A DNA stretch of 64,000 bases, taken from assembly GCA_019055375.1 (NCBI GenBank), contig JAHQIW010000395.1:1-64000 (forward strand), written 5' to 3'. The stretch is from Parelaphostrongylus tenuis (taxonomy: Eukaryota; Nematoda; Chromadorea; Rhabditida; Metastrongylidae). The notes under the pieces were generated by a model. The model had not been told where the DNA came from and ran no database searches. It was given only the letters and a program-made list of their open reading frames with translations. Below, one piece after another: positions 46,460 through 57,400 of this stretch. Made by a program: the position numbers and the translations under genes. The first letter of the stretch is position 1, and each line of letters begins with the position of its first letter.

Positions 46460-48235
46460 TATATTGAATAAACAGCAAATAAATTGCCATTAGCAGCAAA
46501 ACATAAAACGGAAATTTTGCATCAAAATGTTATATAACATTACCGTATTTACCAGGAAACTCATTCCAATATCAAACGACAAATTTTAGTAATGCAACCA
46601 ACATTGCTTTAGCAGCAATCAGATAATTCCTTCTTCAAATCGTTTAAACATTTGTAAAAACACTTTTGTTTTTTTCCTATTTATTTGTGGTAATTGCCTT
46701 TGTCGTCATTGATATTTTTGTTCTCGGTCACTTTTATATTTATAATTGGAAGTACTAAAAGTGAAAGCTTTTTGAAAAAAACCCTTTTTCCAGTGTCTCA
46801 CATGCTGTTCTGATGTTGTGGAGCGGAACCGATTCATGGCTCCATGCTGATTGTTTTGCTAGCTTTGCAACTAGCATACGCCCAGTACACTAGCTATAAT
46901 GGTATAATATTATAATTCAGCAATTTATAAGAAAATAATAATGGTTTTTTACTGAATCAACAATTAAGTTTCCTCATAATTTCTGTTGCTTCTACTTTTT
47001 TTCCAAATCTCAGTAATTCTAGCATTCGGTTTGTCTTTTTTATGTCTTCTTCATGATCGTTATAGAATACTGGTTATGTGAGTCTCCTTTCTGTCGAGGA
47101 CAACCTGGCTGCGGCGTTCCATAGCACGTTGTTGACTACAACAAAAGGTTGTGGGGATAGGGGAGGGCGAAACTCATTTCTTGATCTTTTTCATCATATT
47201 TTATGTCATTCAGCTCAAGTTTCGAAATTCTAAGTATGTAAGCCTTGATCGAGGTCTTAAAATAGTCTGTTGCAATGATTGTTACATATGCTCAGGTAAC
47301 ACCATGGGCCATGCAATCGAAAATCAACCAAAAAGAACACCACGGTGATTGTTTCACTTTACATAGAGTGTAGAAATTTCGCCGTCGAATCCTCTATGGA
47401 AAGGTAGATTTCCGAAAAGCTGACTAAATGAGAAGGTACCGTGCGACTGTCGAGGCTGGATGGCCGATACACGTGTCATGGACTGTACAGTTGTCCATAG
47501 CAGACCTCTTGAAATACTCAAAAAACATTGTCAGGATACAAACTATTATGCTTTTGTATCTGTACAAAGTCTTTTTCTACTTTACAACGAATGCTTTGAA
47601 TTTAAGTTTTGTGAAAGTCTCTCCAACGTTCCAATTGATTTACTCTGCTAAAGAAGCTACACAAAACTTATGTAAAGCGGTATACGAACCGCACAAAGAT
47701 TTTTCACAACCTGACCGCGTACAAGCACAACTTCGTCAAAACTGGCTGCAACAGCTATCAAAGCGGCGTTATTTTGCAAAAAAAAAACGCTCATTCAAAT
47801 ATTACTCGTCTGATGTCGCAAAAAATTGACAGATCTACCATAGCAAACTGGACTTAATCGAATGGTTAACGCCTCATTAACGGATCGATCAGCAACGGAC
47901 CCTACAGGCGATATTCGAAAAATCAATGCTAATAAGGAAGTAGAACAAGAAAAGCAGTGAAAGATAAGTCGCGTAACTTCTGCTTCGTGGTTCAAATGCA
48001 GCAGTCAGACTTAAATGGGACTAGAGCGAAACTGGAAACCTGCGATGACTCAAAGCAGTGCTGAGAGAAAGGCATAACGATTACCTCGTTGGTGCAGCGT
48101 GAAACTTAGTATGCCCCTGATAGGATAGTTGCGAAATCGAAGTCAAGTCAGTTTCCAAGCCTTGCTCGTATCTCAGTTTCTTTGGTTATCCCCAAGACTA
48201 ACTATGTGTCAGCCTTGGCATTCCTCAATAATTCA
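46460..48235. other. Intergenic stretch, no genes recognised
   Basis: The open frames at 47,151-47,348 and 47,428-47,829 (plus) show no family motif I can name. Sequence is AT-rich with no clear repeat copies. Confidence 0.45.
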
Positions 48236-48239
48236 TTGA

Positions 48240-48760
48240 TTTTAATATTGGGCCAAATACAAGGTTTTTGTAATTTTATCTCTTCAAACAGCTGAATTTC
48301 GCTGGTTTCAATTTTATCAGAGCTTGGAAAGATCAGGTTGCACAGAACCCAGTTAGCCGAACACACCCACTAATTCGTAGGGAAAGATCACCAAATCTAA
48401 AGTTAAATCGCATCAAGCACAAAATCAAATTTCAACATGACTCTTTTCATGACTTTTCCACTGATTTGTTCACGTGGAGGCCATCTGGCGTAGATCGTCT
48501 GGACTCGTAATGACCTTCGGCATCAACATAAGTCTTTATTACGTGTGGCTTATGAGGTATTACTCCCTACGGTTCACGCTTGGATCGGTGGTATTTATCC
48601 AGTACGAATCAAAAACCTTATGCGCTGATGCTTTATGTTGCTGTGCGAGGATGGTGAACTCTACTTCAAAATCGTTTCGTTATGTATTCGTATCTTATAT
48701 GAACCCTAACGGGAATTTAGTTTCAAATTATCTTCGTCGTTTGGTTATATCAAAATAGAA
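48240..48760 (-). pseudogene. PLE 3' end relic
   Basis: Diverged minus-strand copy of the PLE C-terminal coding and terminal region. The stretch at 48,575-48,700 (acggttcacgcttggatcgg, tgtgcgaggatggtgaactc) aligns with 38,280-38,385 and 210-325. The stretch at 48,305-48,340 (ttttatcagagcttggaaag) aligns with the hammerhead/stem I region of the 38 kb arm. The hammerhead core is destroyed and no frame is intact. Confidence 0.6.
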
Positions 48761-48984
48761 CAAAACTTAATGTACATCAAAACCGCTTTTTTTTTTCTTG
48801 TGCAGTCATCGACGTGAAATTTTGATTAATATCGGGTTATCCTATAAACACTTTTACACTAATTTTTTTCGACTTTTTTTATTCCACATCGGGTTATTGC
48901 CAAAAGTGTGGTATTTAAGCGATTGTTCCAGTAGCTTTAGCTAGGGAATAGTATACTAATATAACAAGATACCAGGGTACTAGG

Positions 48985-49375
48985 CTAGGATCTTGTCAGC
49001 CATACCCACCAGCTCAACCAAAGGCGAAGTTCCATGCTTGAGAGATCTGCTCTCGGTTTTCTGTGGTTAGCAAGGCATGCTATTTTAACTGTTCAACAAC
49101 AGGCAGACAATCAATGGCGACTTCCACTGGGACGACAACGCCGGAAGCTAACCGCAGCAGGGCGAAAGAAGCGTCCGAATAGACTCAGTGTCACCTTTCT
49201 CCACTATAGAGCTCGACCTCACAATGCAAAGTCGACAAGACTTACTTTGGAGAGACTGATCTGGACCGGCTGTCACATACTCCGTATAGTCCTGTAGACC
49301 CGTGGGATAATCGTGTCCTCCGCACTTTGGAGGAGCATCTGCGCGATATGAAATTTGGAGACTAAAACTAGCTCA
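48985..49375 (+). pseudogene. Mariner transposase relic, central and C-terminal part
   Basis: On plus, in changing frames: QPKAKFHA then ICSRFSVVSKACYFN near 49,010-49,090; LSVTFLHYRARPHNAKSTRL near 49,185-49,245 (family motif HDNARPH around the second catalytic aspartate); then PYSPVDPWDNRVLRTLEEHL near 49,285-49,345 (third catalytic aspartate region). Frameshifts and substitutions at catalytic positions (HYRARPH instead of HDNARPH) show it is dead. A different subfamily from the 30 kb and 46 kb relics. Confidence 0.85.
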
Positions 49376-49599
49376 AAAGTGGTCTCACCAACTTCGTTGA
49401 ATCCCAGCCTCAATGTTCTTGGGAGAAAAGCATCCAGTCTTCGTTTAACAATTATGGGACAGCCGAATATGATCCAATTTGTATCGGTTTCTTTTTTCTT
49501 CACTTTCACTATAACTGTTAGCTTAATATTTTACTGTATCACAAATAGGAAAGCTAAAGATTGGAGCTCACAATTAAGTTTTTGCAAGAAGAGTGATTA

Positions 49600-50360
49600 A
49601 GAGTAAAAGATCGCCTACAGATAGCTCTTCGGTGCTTCAACGTTCTTTCCAAACGGTGGATTCCTTTATTTGTATTGATTTATGTATCCTGTAAAATGCA
49701 AGTTTGTAGTGAAAGATTAGTACACTGTCATTCCCTCTACTCAGGATCTAGAACAGGGTAATTCTTTGATATTTTCCAACGTGAATTTGTATGGAGCACT
49801 ACGGTGGCATGAACTGAGAGAGAATGAGGAGAGAGAGAAAGAGTTATAAATTAGAGTGTTTTTAAGTAATGATCATTTGTCATTACATGATCAAACAGCT
49901 TCATTACTAGCACAATGTTTGGAGAAAGGAAATTATGAAAGAAAAGGCTGCCTATTTCGCTGATTTTGCTTTATTTCGACTCACTTTCATAAAATTCTCC
50001 AATTTGAAGTCGTCTCTTCTATGCATTAACCTGAAGATCGGCTCTAAACGAGGATTTGGCCTTTTAGCACCATCACCATGCTCGGCGTTTACTGGCCCAT
50101 GCTGTTTGGACTACGCTCAAATTATCCGTTGCGGGCGAGTTGGTTCCTCTATGATGACGAGAAGTTTCGTCGATCAGAGGCACAGGAAATCGTGAACATG
50201 TGGAAAATGTAGAAGAGACTTTTCTCAATCATTTTACTAGTATGAGTAGTACGTGCGCCATTTGTTGCAAAACGTTAATGTGGTCCATCATACAAACACT
50301 ATGCTGTTAGTCGAAAGTCTTTCTCAAAAGATCGACTGTTTTTGAGACCCCCAAAAAAAA
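49600..50360. other. Stretch without recognised genes
   Basis: The open frame at 49,935-50,195 has no recognisable domain. No repeats noted. Confidence 0.45.
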
Positions 50361-50650
50361 ATTCAATATAATTTCAAAAAAAGAATGATTTAAGCTCAAA
50401 AACAGTCGATTTCTTGATATAGTTTTGATCTAACAGCAAAAATCTATCGACTGAGAGGTGGTGATGGTACTGTGTCATAGTACACTGTGCCATCACCACA
50501 TACGCCTCCCTCCTTGCTTCAATGCAGGGCTGAATGTGGGGCGGGGGTCACTGATGAGGAGGACGAACCTCCGAAACACCGGTGTATGACCCTGGGCGTA
50601 CCAACCCCTTTTTTGAGCTTAAATCATTCTTTTTGAAATTATATTGAAAG
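50360..50650 (+). mobile_element. Hammerhead-bearing repeat, family C, copy 3, with inverted ends
   Basis: The body (50,465-50,610) matches family C copies at 12.8 and 42.1 kb. It is bounded by a roughly 36-bp inverted repeat: caatataatttcaaaaaaag with aatgatttaagctca at 50,367-50,402, and its complement at 50,612-50,648. A second inner feature is a direct recurrence of the gactgtttttgag / aaaacagtcgat motif on the left. It encodes no protein and carries the best hammerhead of the window. Confidence 0.75.
50545..50592 (+). ncRNA. Hammerhead ribozyme, apparently complete
   Basis: Stem I GGGTCA (50,545-50,550) with TGACCC (50,587-50,592), six Watson-Crick pairs. Core CTGATGA 50,551-50,557. Stem II GGAGG (50,558-50,562) with CCTCC (50,568-50,572), loop ACGAA. 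GAA 50,573-50,575. Stem III ACACC/GGTGT (50,576-50,585), a perfect palindrome without a loop, so it would form best between two copies. Residue 17 is A at 50,586, allowed by the NUH rule, with the predicted cut 3' of it. Every conserved core position is present. Confidence 0.85.
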
Positions 50651-50728
50651 TCTTTCTATTTTGACTGCCACTTGCAGTGGTATGATCTTATAGTATACCC
50701 AATAAGTGGAGTACTGTGCAAAAACGTT

Positions 50729-50799
50729 GCGTCAGCCGGGATTCGAACCCAGATCTCACTCTTTCCGGGAGCGTATGCTAACCGTTGCACTACTGACGC
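50729..50799 (-). tRNA. tRNA-like sequence (possible tRNA-derived pseudogene), anticodon position GGA
   Basis: Folds by eye as a cloverleaf: acceptor GCGTCAG/CTGACGC seven pairs; D stem GTGC/GCAT; anticodon stem CGCTC/GAGTG with loop CCGGAAA, which would place GGA at 34-36 but has C instead of U at 33; T arm CTGGG TTCGAAT CCCGG. The B box is consensus. The C33 and its repetition inside a dispersed element make a functional tRNA unlikely, so this is best read as a tRNA-derived module. Confidence 0.5.
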
Positions 50800-50833
50800 G
50801 TTGTAGCGTAAATAAGAGTGCTGTGCAAAGCGA

Positions 50834-50904
50834 GCGTCGATAGTGCAACGGTTAGCATACGCTCCCGGAATGAGTGAGATCTGGGTCCGAATCCCTGCTG
50901 ACGC
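50834..50904 (+). tRNA. tRNA-like sequence, inverted partner
   Basis: Same 71-base module as 50,729-50,799 on the other strand with a few differences (acceptor start GCGTCGA, T loop TCCGAAT), which weaken the acceptor stem. Treated as a tRNA-derived pseudogene. Confidence 0.4.
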
Positions 50905-51312
50905 AAACGTTTTTGCACAGTACTCCACATATTGGGTATACTGTGCTGTTAGTAATTGAATGTTGCTTGCAATTACATAGTGTATTGCACAATGTCTAAT
51001 ATGAAGCACCTTTTGTATTCGCATATTCCTTAGAATAGTAATGATTCGCTGTAGCGATTCAGGGTGACGTAACAAAATTGCTGAGAGCTCATGAGTGCAT
51101 AGAAAGTGGTAGTTCTCAAGGTAGTAAAAACATGTGTTCTGCTCAGTCGACTCTTCTGTCCCGTACACTCAAGTTGACTTCACGGGTATAATAAAGAAAA
51201 GACGCTACTCTTGGAAGATACAACAAACCAAATAAATATTATGGAAAAACAATGAGAAAATAAGAATGAGAATGATTATGATGAAAATTTGCACAAACAC
51301 TTTATTTTGAAG

Positions 51313-51435
51313 CGGTGGCCGGTCGATTACCGGGTCGTTGCCTGGCTGGCGACTTCGACTGTGGATTCGGTCGTTGCGTATCCATCACTATGTTCCACGA
51401 TGGCAAGCCCGATTGCCCTGACGGAAGTGATGAAT
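51313..51435 (+). CDS. Exon: LDL-receptor class A module
   Basis: Encodes GRCLAGDFDCGFGRCVSITM and FHDGKPDCPDGSDE, the class A pattern with its acidic calcium-binding SDE end. The usual fourth cysteine before DG is replaced (FHDG), a variant form. The donor is at 51,436 (GTGAGC); the split codon joins with the next exon to give W, making SDEWC. The 5' boundary (AG at 51,311-51,312) is weak and uncertain. Confidence 0.75.
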
Positions 51436-54400
51436 GTGAGCATACTTATGAAATATTTAACGAATTCCACGGAAAATTAAATTCTTTCATTGTGATAATC
51501 TTGGTTCCAACTAACAGCCCGGGGAAGGGAAAAAATAAAAGCTTAGTTAAACAAGAACGTTCTGAACTACTAATTTTTGCGCAATAATCATTACTACTGA
51601 TTTAAATATCTCTTTACAGGGTGTTTTTTTGGTCAAATCAAATGCGGTGCATATTGCGTTGACATGTCGCATGCAGTTAATTGTCTGTTCTCATCAAAAT
51701 GTGACAACACGAACGGTCAGCCACCATGGTGTGCAATATCAAGTCAGTTTTGTTTGAGCTATCTTCAACCAGATGGAAAAAATTGACATATCAGAAAAAG
51801 GCCTGGATATTATTGTAAAGAAGAAGGCGACATAAACCTTTATAGAGGAAAAAATCTGTGGGGATCCGAGTGCATTTCCATGCAAAGGATATGGCGAATG
51901 TGTGCTATGGCCATGGTTGCTTGACGGAAAAAGGCATTGTATCGACGGAAGTGACGAAGGTGAATAATCTTTTCGAGCAAAATTTATGCTCAAATCATTG
52001 AACACATAGCTAGCAGACCGTTAGATTTGCGTTTGCCGAAGCTAATTAATTATGTGTGTAATTTTCAACCGTGTTTGCAGCTTTATAGATACCATAGCGA
52101 GTTCAGTATGTGCATTGATTTCTATACAGGCTTTCAATCAATACAAATGTGTAGTGCGCTCTAACATCTGCTATAACAGCTTACAAATACTTCGGTTCTT
52201 TTCGGTTACGAGGGAACAAATGAATATTTGACCTTATTCGCTGTACAAGAATTTTTCAGAGGGGTGTTAGCAGTCATTCGAAAGCTCGGATCTCCGGTTA
52301 GAGCCGTACATGGTCGGCTTTAAAAAGACCCGTTTATTCCGCCGTGACATCTAGAATTAAACTATGCTTCACATCGGTCCCGCAATTTAACTATTGCTCC
52401 GCTGGAAGCACGAAAAGCACATGAACGTGTGGAGGAAACCTTAAAGTCTTAGAGTCAGACGTTTGATCTAAAGTTTCGAGAAACAGGTCCTGATTAAATA
52501 ACAAGAATCGTAGTTTCCTATGGTTCGCGAAAGGGCCATTCGGTTGTCAGTAGCGGTTGAAACGGTCACATCCGCCCTGTGCATCACTCCCACCCCATTG
52601 AAAAGCCAAAATCATTTTACCCGCGTACATGAATTTGATCTTATTTTCCCTGCTGTGTTGCAGAGAAACGGTCTTTCCAGAAAAAGCGCAGCGTTGAAAT
52701 TCTCGAATCCCACGCTAGCTAATGATTACTATTAGTCTAAAAAAAGCTCTGTCAGGCGAGAAATATGCGCATGTGTAACATAATTTTATTTTGAATTTTA
52801 CAGCGTTACAAACGGGTCTTACCAAGTACGGTTTTCGCCAGAGAGTCAAGCTTTTGAATAATTGCTAGCACTCCCATGAAAAACTTTTGTACAACGAATG
52901 AGGTTGCACATTCATCTTTTCTTCTGAATCTGAAAAGTACCAATATTTTTTTTTCAACTAAAGGAGCATCTTCATTTGGTTGCCATGTAAATCTGCTTTC
53001 TAATTTAGATCAGCTCTACGTCAAAACGTTGGAAACGTCATTTCGGTGTTACTATAATCGAACGAAACAAGTTGTTATGCCTCCGCCGCTCAACTATACC
53101 GACAGATTTTTAAAACCGCTTCATCGAGTTGTTTTACCTAGTATTCGGCCACCTCAGCACCCCACATTATTTCCAGCACCTCTTACACCATTCACCCTTC
53201 CGAATATGTTTCTGACTCCACCACCCTCGTTTCAAGTACCACCTCCTGTTCATCTTTCTAAAGTTACAGGTTTACCAGCATTGCCACCACCATTTCCTAC
53301 ACTAGTTGTTAAACAATCAGTACCTGTACCATATTCGCCTACTAAGGAGACAATATCTGTGCCTGATTTGCTCACAGCTCCTGATTACCCATTCGATGCT
53401 CCAATCCTCCAACAAACTACCTCTTCTTATTCACAAAATCCTCCCGATTTTCCAGAAAACATTATTCATATCAAACATGGTGCACAACCATTATACTCTA
53501 CCATGTCCTCTGACAATCATCTATCTGCCCCCAGCTCTTCCCCAGTTGAGAACCCGGAAGGAATACTTACAAAGCATGGCTATGGTCATATCAGAGGACG
53601 TATGAAATCGACAACAGCATCACCTTCGATAGGTAAACTCACTCATATTCGGGTTGTTGCCGGAGGTAATGAGGCTGGTAACCCACAAGGAGAAAAAACG
53701 CGTCATTGATGCATTTGGAGAAAAAGGACACAAATCATCTGATAAAGAAAGTGAGGATACTGGAAAAGCAAAGCCATTTTCAAAACTTGGTCATACATCT
53801 GATGAAAATACGGGTAACATAGGTATCCTTAGACAGACGTCTACTCCATTCTTGATCAGTGGGACTCATGAAATAGGTGATCAACAGTTGGTGCCCTTTC
53901 CAGAGTTTGATGGTTCTATCAATTCTAAATTTTTAACAACAGGAAGCTCTCTAATTGATTCTACTGCTAAAGAGCAACATCTTGGTATGTCACACGCTAC
54001 TAATAGGAAAAGTCAGTTACACACCACCATGTTGCCATCAGGATCAAAAGCTGGTTTTACTGACGATGAAGATAGCGACCTTTTGTACACAGACACCACT
54101 ACTTCTCCAGTGGAAACGGAATCATCAAAAACAGAGAATTCTGTTGATTTCAAGGACGAAAATACCTGCTTAATGGAAATGATAAACATGTCCAGAGACC
54201 AATACCCATATCTTGAATGCCAATGCCCAGTTGGAGAAATGTTTATGGATGGACATTGTGAGAGTAAGTTTTTTTTATGTTTGTATTATTATTTCGTGCA
54301 AGTTAGCACTAGCCTTGGAAACGGTTGAAGCAATAGGGAAAATGTTCTAAGTAAATCTAAAATCTAGTAAGACTTTAACCGAAGTCGCAAACTATCTCGA

Positions 54401-57400
54401 GTTGGGGAAAGCGATTGCTTTACACTGCATTAATACACTCTGTTATTTTATTAATCTATGCATCTTATGTCTAACATCGTTGAACAGTTCGTGGAACAGA
54501 TACTCTTCATCGTATATATAAATATATATACTTATTTAATTAGTTATTTATTTATTTGTGTATATGTATATGTATACATATATATGCATATACATAAATT
54601 ATATATATATTTCTATAGTTTGGTAGAAAACTAGCACAACAATCATCACAGATCGCGAAAACGATCTAGCTTTCTACAAACTCGACATTCGTTCGGTATG
54701 TGGGAAGAACCGATTCACTACAGAAGAGAAAAAGTGGATAGCGATACAAAAGGTACAGTTTTTTCTAACGTTTATGAGAACTTGCAGAAAAATGAATTAG
54801 TATTGATTTTCAGAACGACAATCACTAAATTCTTTCAGATAGGTGAAACGATTACAGTTCCATCGTGTGTCAGAATGAGCTCAAATGGTGAAGCTGTGGT
54901 GAATTCGTTATGCTATCCAAGATGTAATCTTGCAAATATTCGCAGGTCTTTGGTGGAAAAACCGGACAGTAAAAGGTTGCTTAGTGTTGAAGGTAAGGTT
55001 CGAATACTGCTGATAGTGCCGGGATCACTTAGATTCCCATATGGGAAGGAAAAAACGAATCCAATGGATTTATTTATGCTGTGATTATTCACTTTTCATT
55101 GAACAGTATAAGAAATTACACCTCCTACAGCATATTGCTAAGTCTTTCATGAGGTCTATTATGGCACTTCATGAAAGGCGCTCTAACAAGCAAACGGCGA
55201 TCAACAATCAAACACTCTGAGATAGAGCCACGATCATCTTTTTATCGTGCGTTGAGTGTAAATAGTTTAGCGTCGATTTTTCTACAGAGGGGTGTATCCC
55301 CTAATGAACTGACTTAACCGAAAGGCATCTTGCTACTGATGAGGCTGAAAGACCGAGACATGTGTTTAGCACTTTACAAGCGCTATAACAGAGCTCATGA
55401 AAAGCTCAAAATACCCTGTCAGGATGTATTAATTTTGAGCAATGTATCCTTTCATCATTATTTGAGCCAACATGTCATGTGGTCTGCTAAGGGCTCTTGT
55501 ACAGCCGGAGACACGTGTTTCGTCCTTACAGACTCATCGCCGGGCAGAACCCGTCGTCTGTCGATCTTTTCATAGTCAGTTCTCTCGGGAGCGTCACACT
55601 CCTTATATATAGTTATCGACGACGTACGCTTTACACTCTATGTCAGGTGAAACATTCACCTAACACAGAGTGTTGTGCACTCGATTGCTCATTGGCTGAT
55701 ACTTTTATCATTATACCTTTATCTCGAGTGGTTTGTTTAGACCACGCTCAAATTTCAATATATCCTTTCATCATTATTTGAGCCAACATGTCATGTGGTC
55801 TGGTAAGGGCTCCTGTACTGCCAATGAGCAATCGAGTTCCGCGGGTTCTGCCCGGCTGATGAGTCTGTAAGGACGAAACACGTGTCTCGGGCTGTACACG
55901 AGCCCTTATCAGACCACATGACATGTTGGCTCAAATATGATGAAAGGATATATTGAAATTTGAGCGGGGTCTAAACAAAGCACTCGTGATAAAGGTATAA
56001 TTTTGAGCAATGTCTCAAACTAGTCGAGTGAAAGTGCTGACATGGATTACATATTCATCAACTCTATCGCCTGTCCTCTCGTTAATCATCGAATGACTTG
56101 AGCAGCACCAATAATACTTTTATATTCTCCTATCGCATGCAAGAGTAACTTAGCGAGTCCACCTCACAGTAAAAATTCGTTGAGCAACATAGCTTTCCTC
56201 TAGGATCTTCATAGAGAAATCGAATCATGAGGCGGGTGGTCTTCCTGTGGTGCACAAGACATCCCGAAAAATACAGATATAATAGGCGGAAATTACACCA
56301 ATGCTGTAGTAGGTTCGCTTTTCTCCGCAAGAATTTGAAAACTCTTCACTAAATTATGTACCAGTGAATTTAGTTCTCGTTCAAAAATAGGATGTTGATA
56401 CGACTTTTTTGAATTCATGACACGTTTTCTTACAAAGAAAACTGATCGGATGTATTTGCGCTACAAGATATTTTGTCGAAAGATATTAAAATGTTTTAAA
56501 CTTTATTCACTAGTAGATTTGTATAGCTCTACTGGCTATGAAAGGATGAATATTTGCAAATAGTTGACGTATGCAAGAGACTGTCCAGAGAGTATGGGTT
56601 TTCGGAAAGTTTTTCGTTGTCGGTAACCATTTTCAGCCTTTTCCAACCATTTAGGGATAGCGCCTTTTCTGTTTTATAGAGTATTGGCTTTAGAAAGCTT
56701 AAATTCTGAAAAATCCACTTCGCACATTAAGTCTTTCCAATGCGCTTTGACGTTGAAAATGAAGCTTTACACACTCGGCGCATTTTTTGTTAAGCAAAGC
56801 TTTTGAGATGAACTTTTAACATCATTTGGGAGCGTTAATCTCGTTGATTTAAATACTGCAATTGTTCGCTAAAAAGGCTTTTTTAGTGCGTTGTAGCAGT
56901 TAATAGAAGATTACCTTTTACCTTCGGCGCCCATTATCGCGCGTCTCTCGAATAGCGCTGCTCGTAATGATTTTAGAGTCCCCTCAAAAGGGCGCCATTT
57001 TCGTTATTCATTCAAGATTTTTTTCTTTGTTTTGAAGAACCTTTTAGCTTGTCCGCATTGAAATTGAAAAATTTTTTATTTCCTTTTAAGATTCTTAGGC
57101 TTTCATTTTCACTTCGTATTGTCCAAATAAACCGCTGCTAAGTCCAAGCCTAGATGTTAGCCGAAGAGTGCGGAACGTGATCTTCTTTTCCGTTCTTCCA
57201 GTTCTCCATAAGGCCTTTTCAAGAATTACACCTAGTTGAAAAAGTATCTAAATTTGTGTTATCAGGAAACTGCTACAAGTCCTGTATGATCAGATAGAGC
57301 TCTTTTTATTTGACCGCCTTTAGCGGTGGTATGATGTTATGGATATACCCAGTGATGTAGTTGATGTGTACAAGTTTTGCGTCAGACGGGGCTCAAACCC

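Larger units (their letters stand above)
50660..50950. repeat. tRNA-like palindromic element (T family), best-preserved pair
   Basis: Two tRNA-like bodies in inverted orientation, minus 50,729-50,799 and plus 50,834-50,904, flanked by inverted outer parts (tatacccaataagtggagta... and its complement ending at about 50,942). The left edge has the family block actgccacttgcagtggtatg. Each body is 71 bases. Confidence 0.8.
55431..56010. mobile_element. Composite palindromic repeat with two hammerheads (family A) in intron 6
   Basis: Three copies of a unit that includes tcctttcatcattatttgag and ccaacatgtcatgtggtct: 55,441-55,500 (reads on minus), 55,757-55,815 (minus) and 55,896-55,985 (plus, complemented). 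The last two form arms of a palindrome around the hammerhead at 55,850-55,892; the first is followed by a mirror hammerhead at 55,504-55,545. A related, decayed piece lies at 59,385-59,490. No coding capacity. Confidence 0.75.

Noticed and set aside
50729..50904. Functional tRNA gene pair
   Set aside because: C at position 33, repetition inside a dispersed palindromic element and acceptor mismatches in the partner argue for tRNA-derived modules instead.
50656..51168. 170-codon minus-strand open frame
   Set aside because: It runs through the T element's tRNA-like bodies and has no protein features.
52876..53008. ATG at 52,876 as a start codon of the Pro-rich protein
   Set aside because: The sequence belongs to dispersed repeat D, and a phase-compatible acceptor at 53,008 joins the frame to the upstream class A exon.
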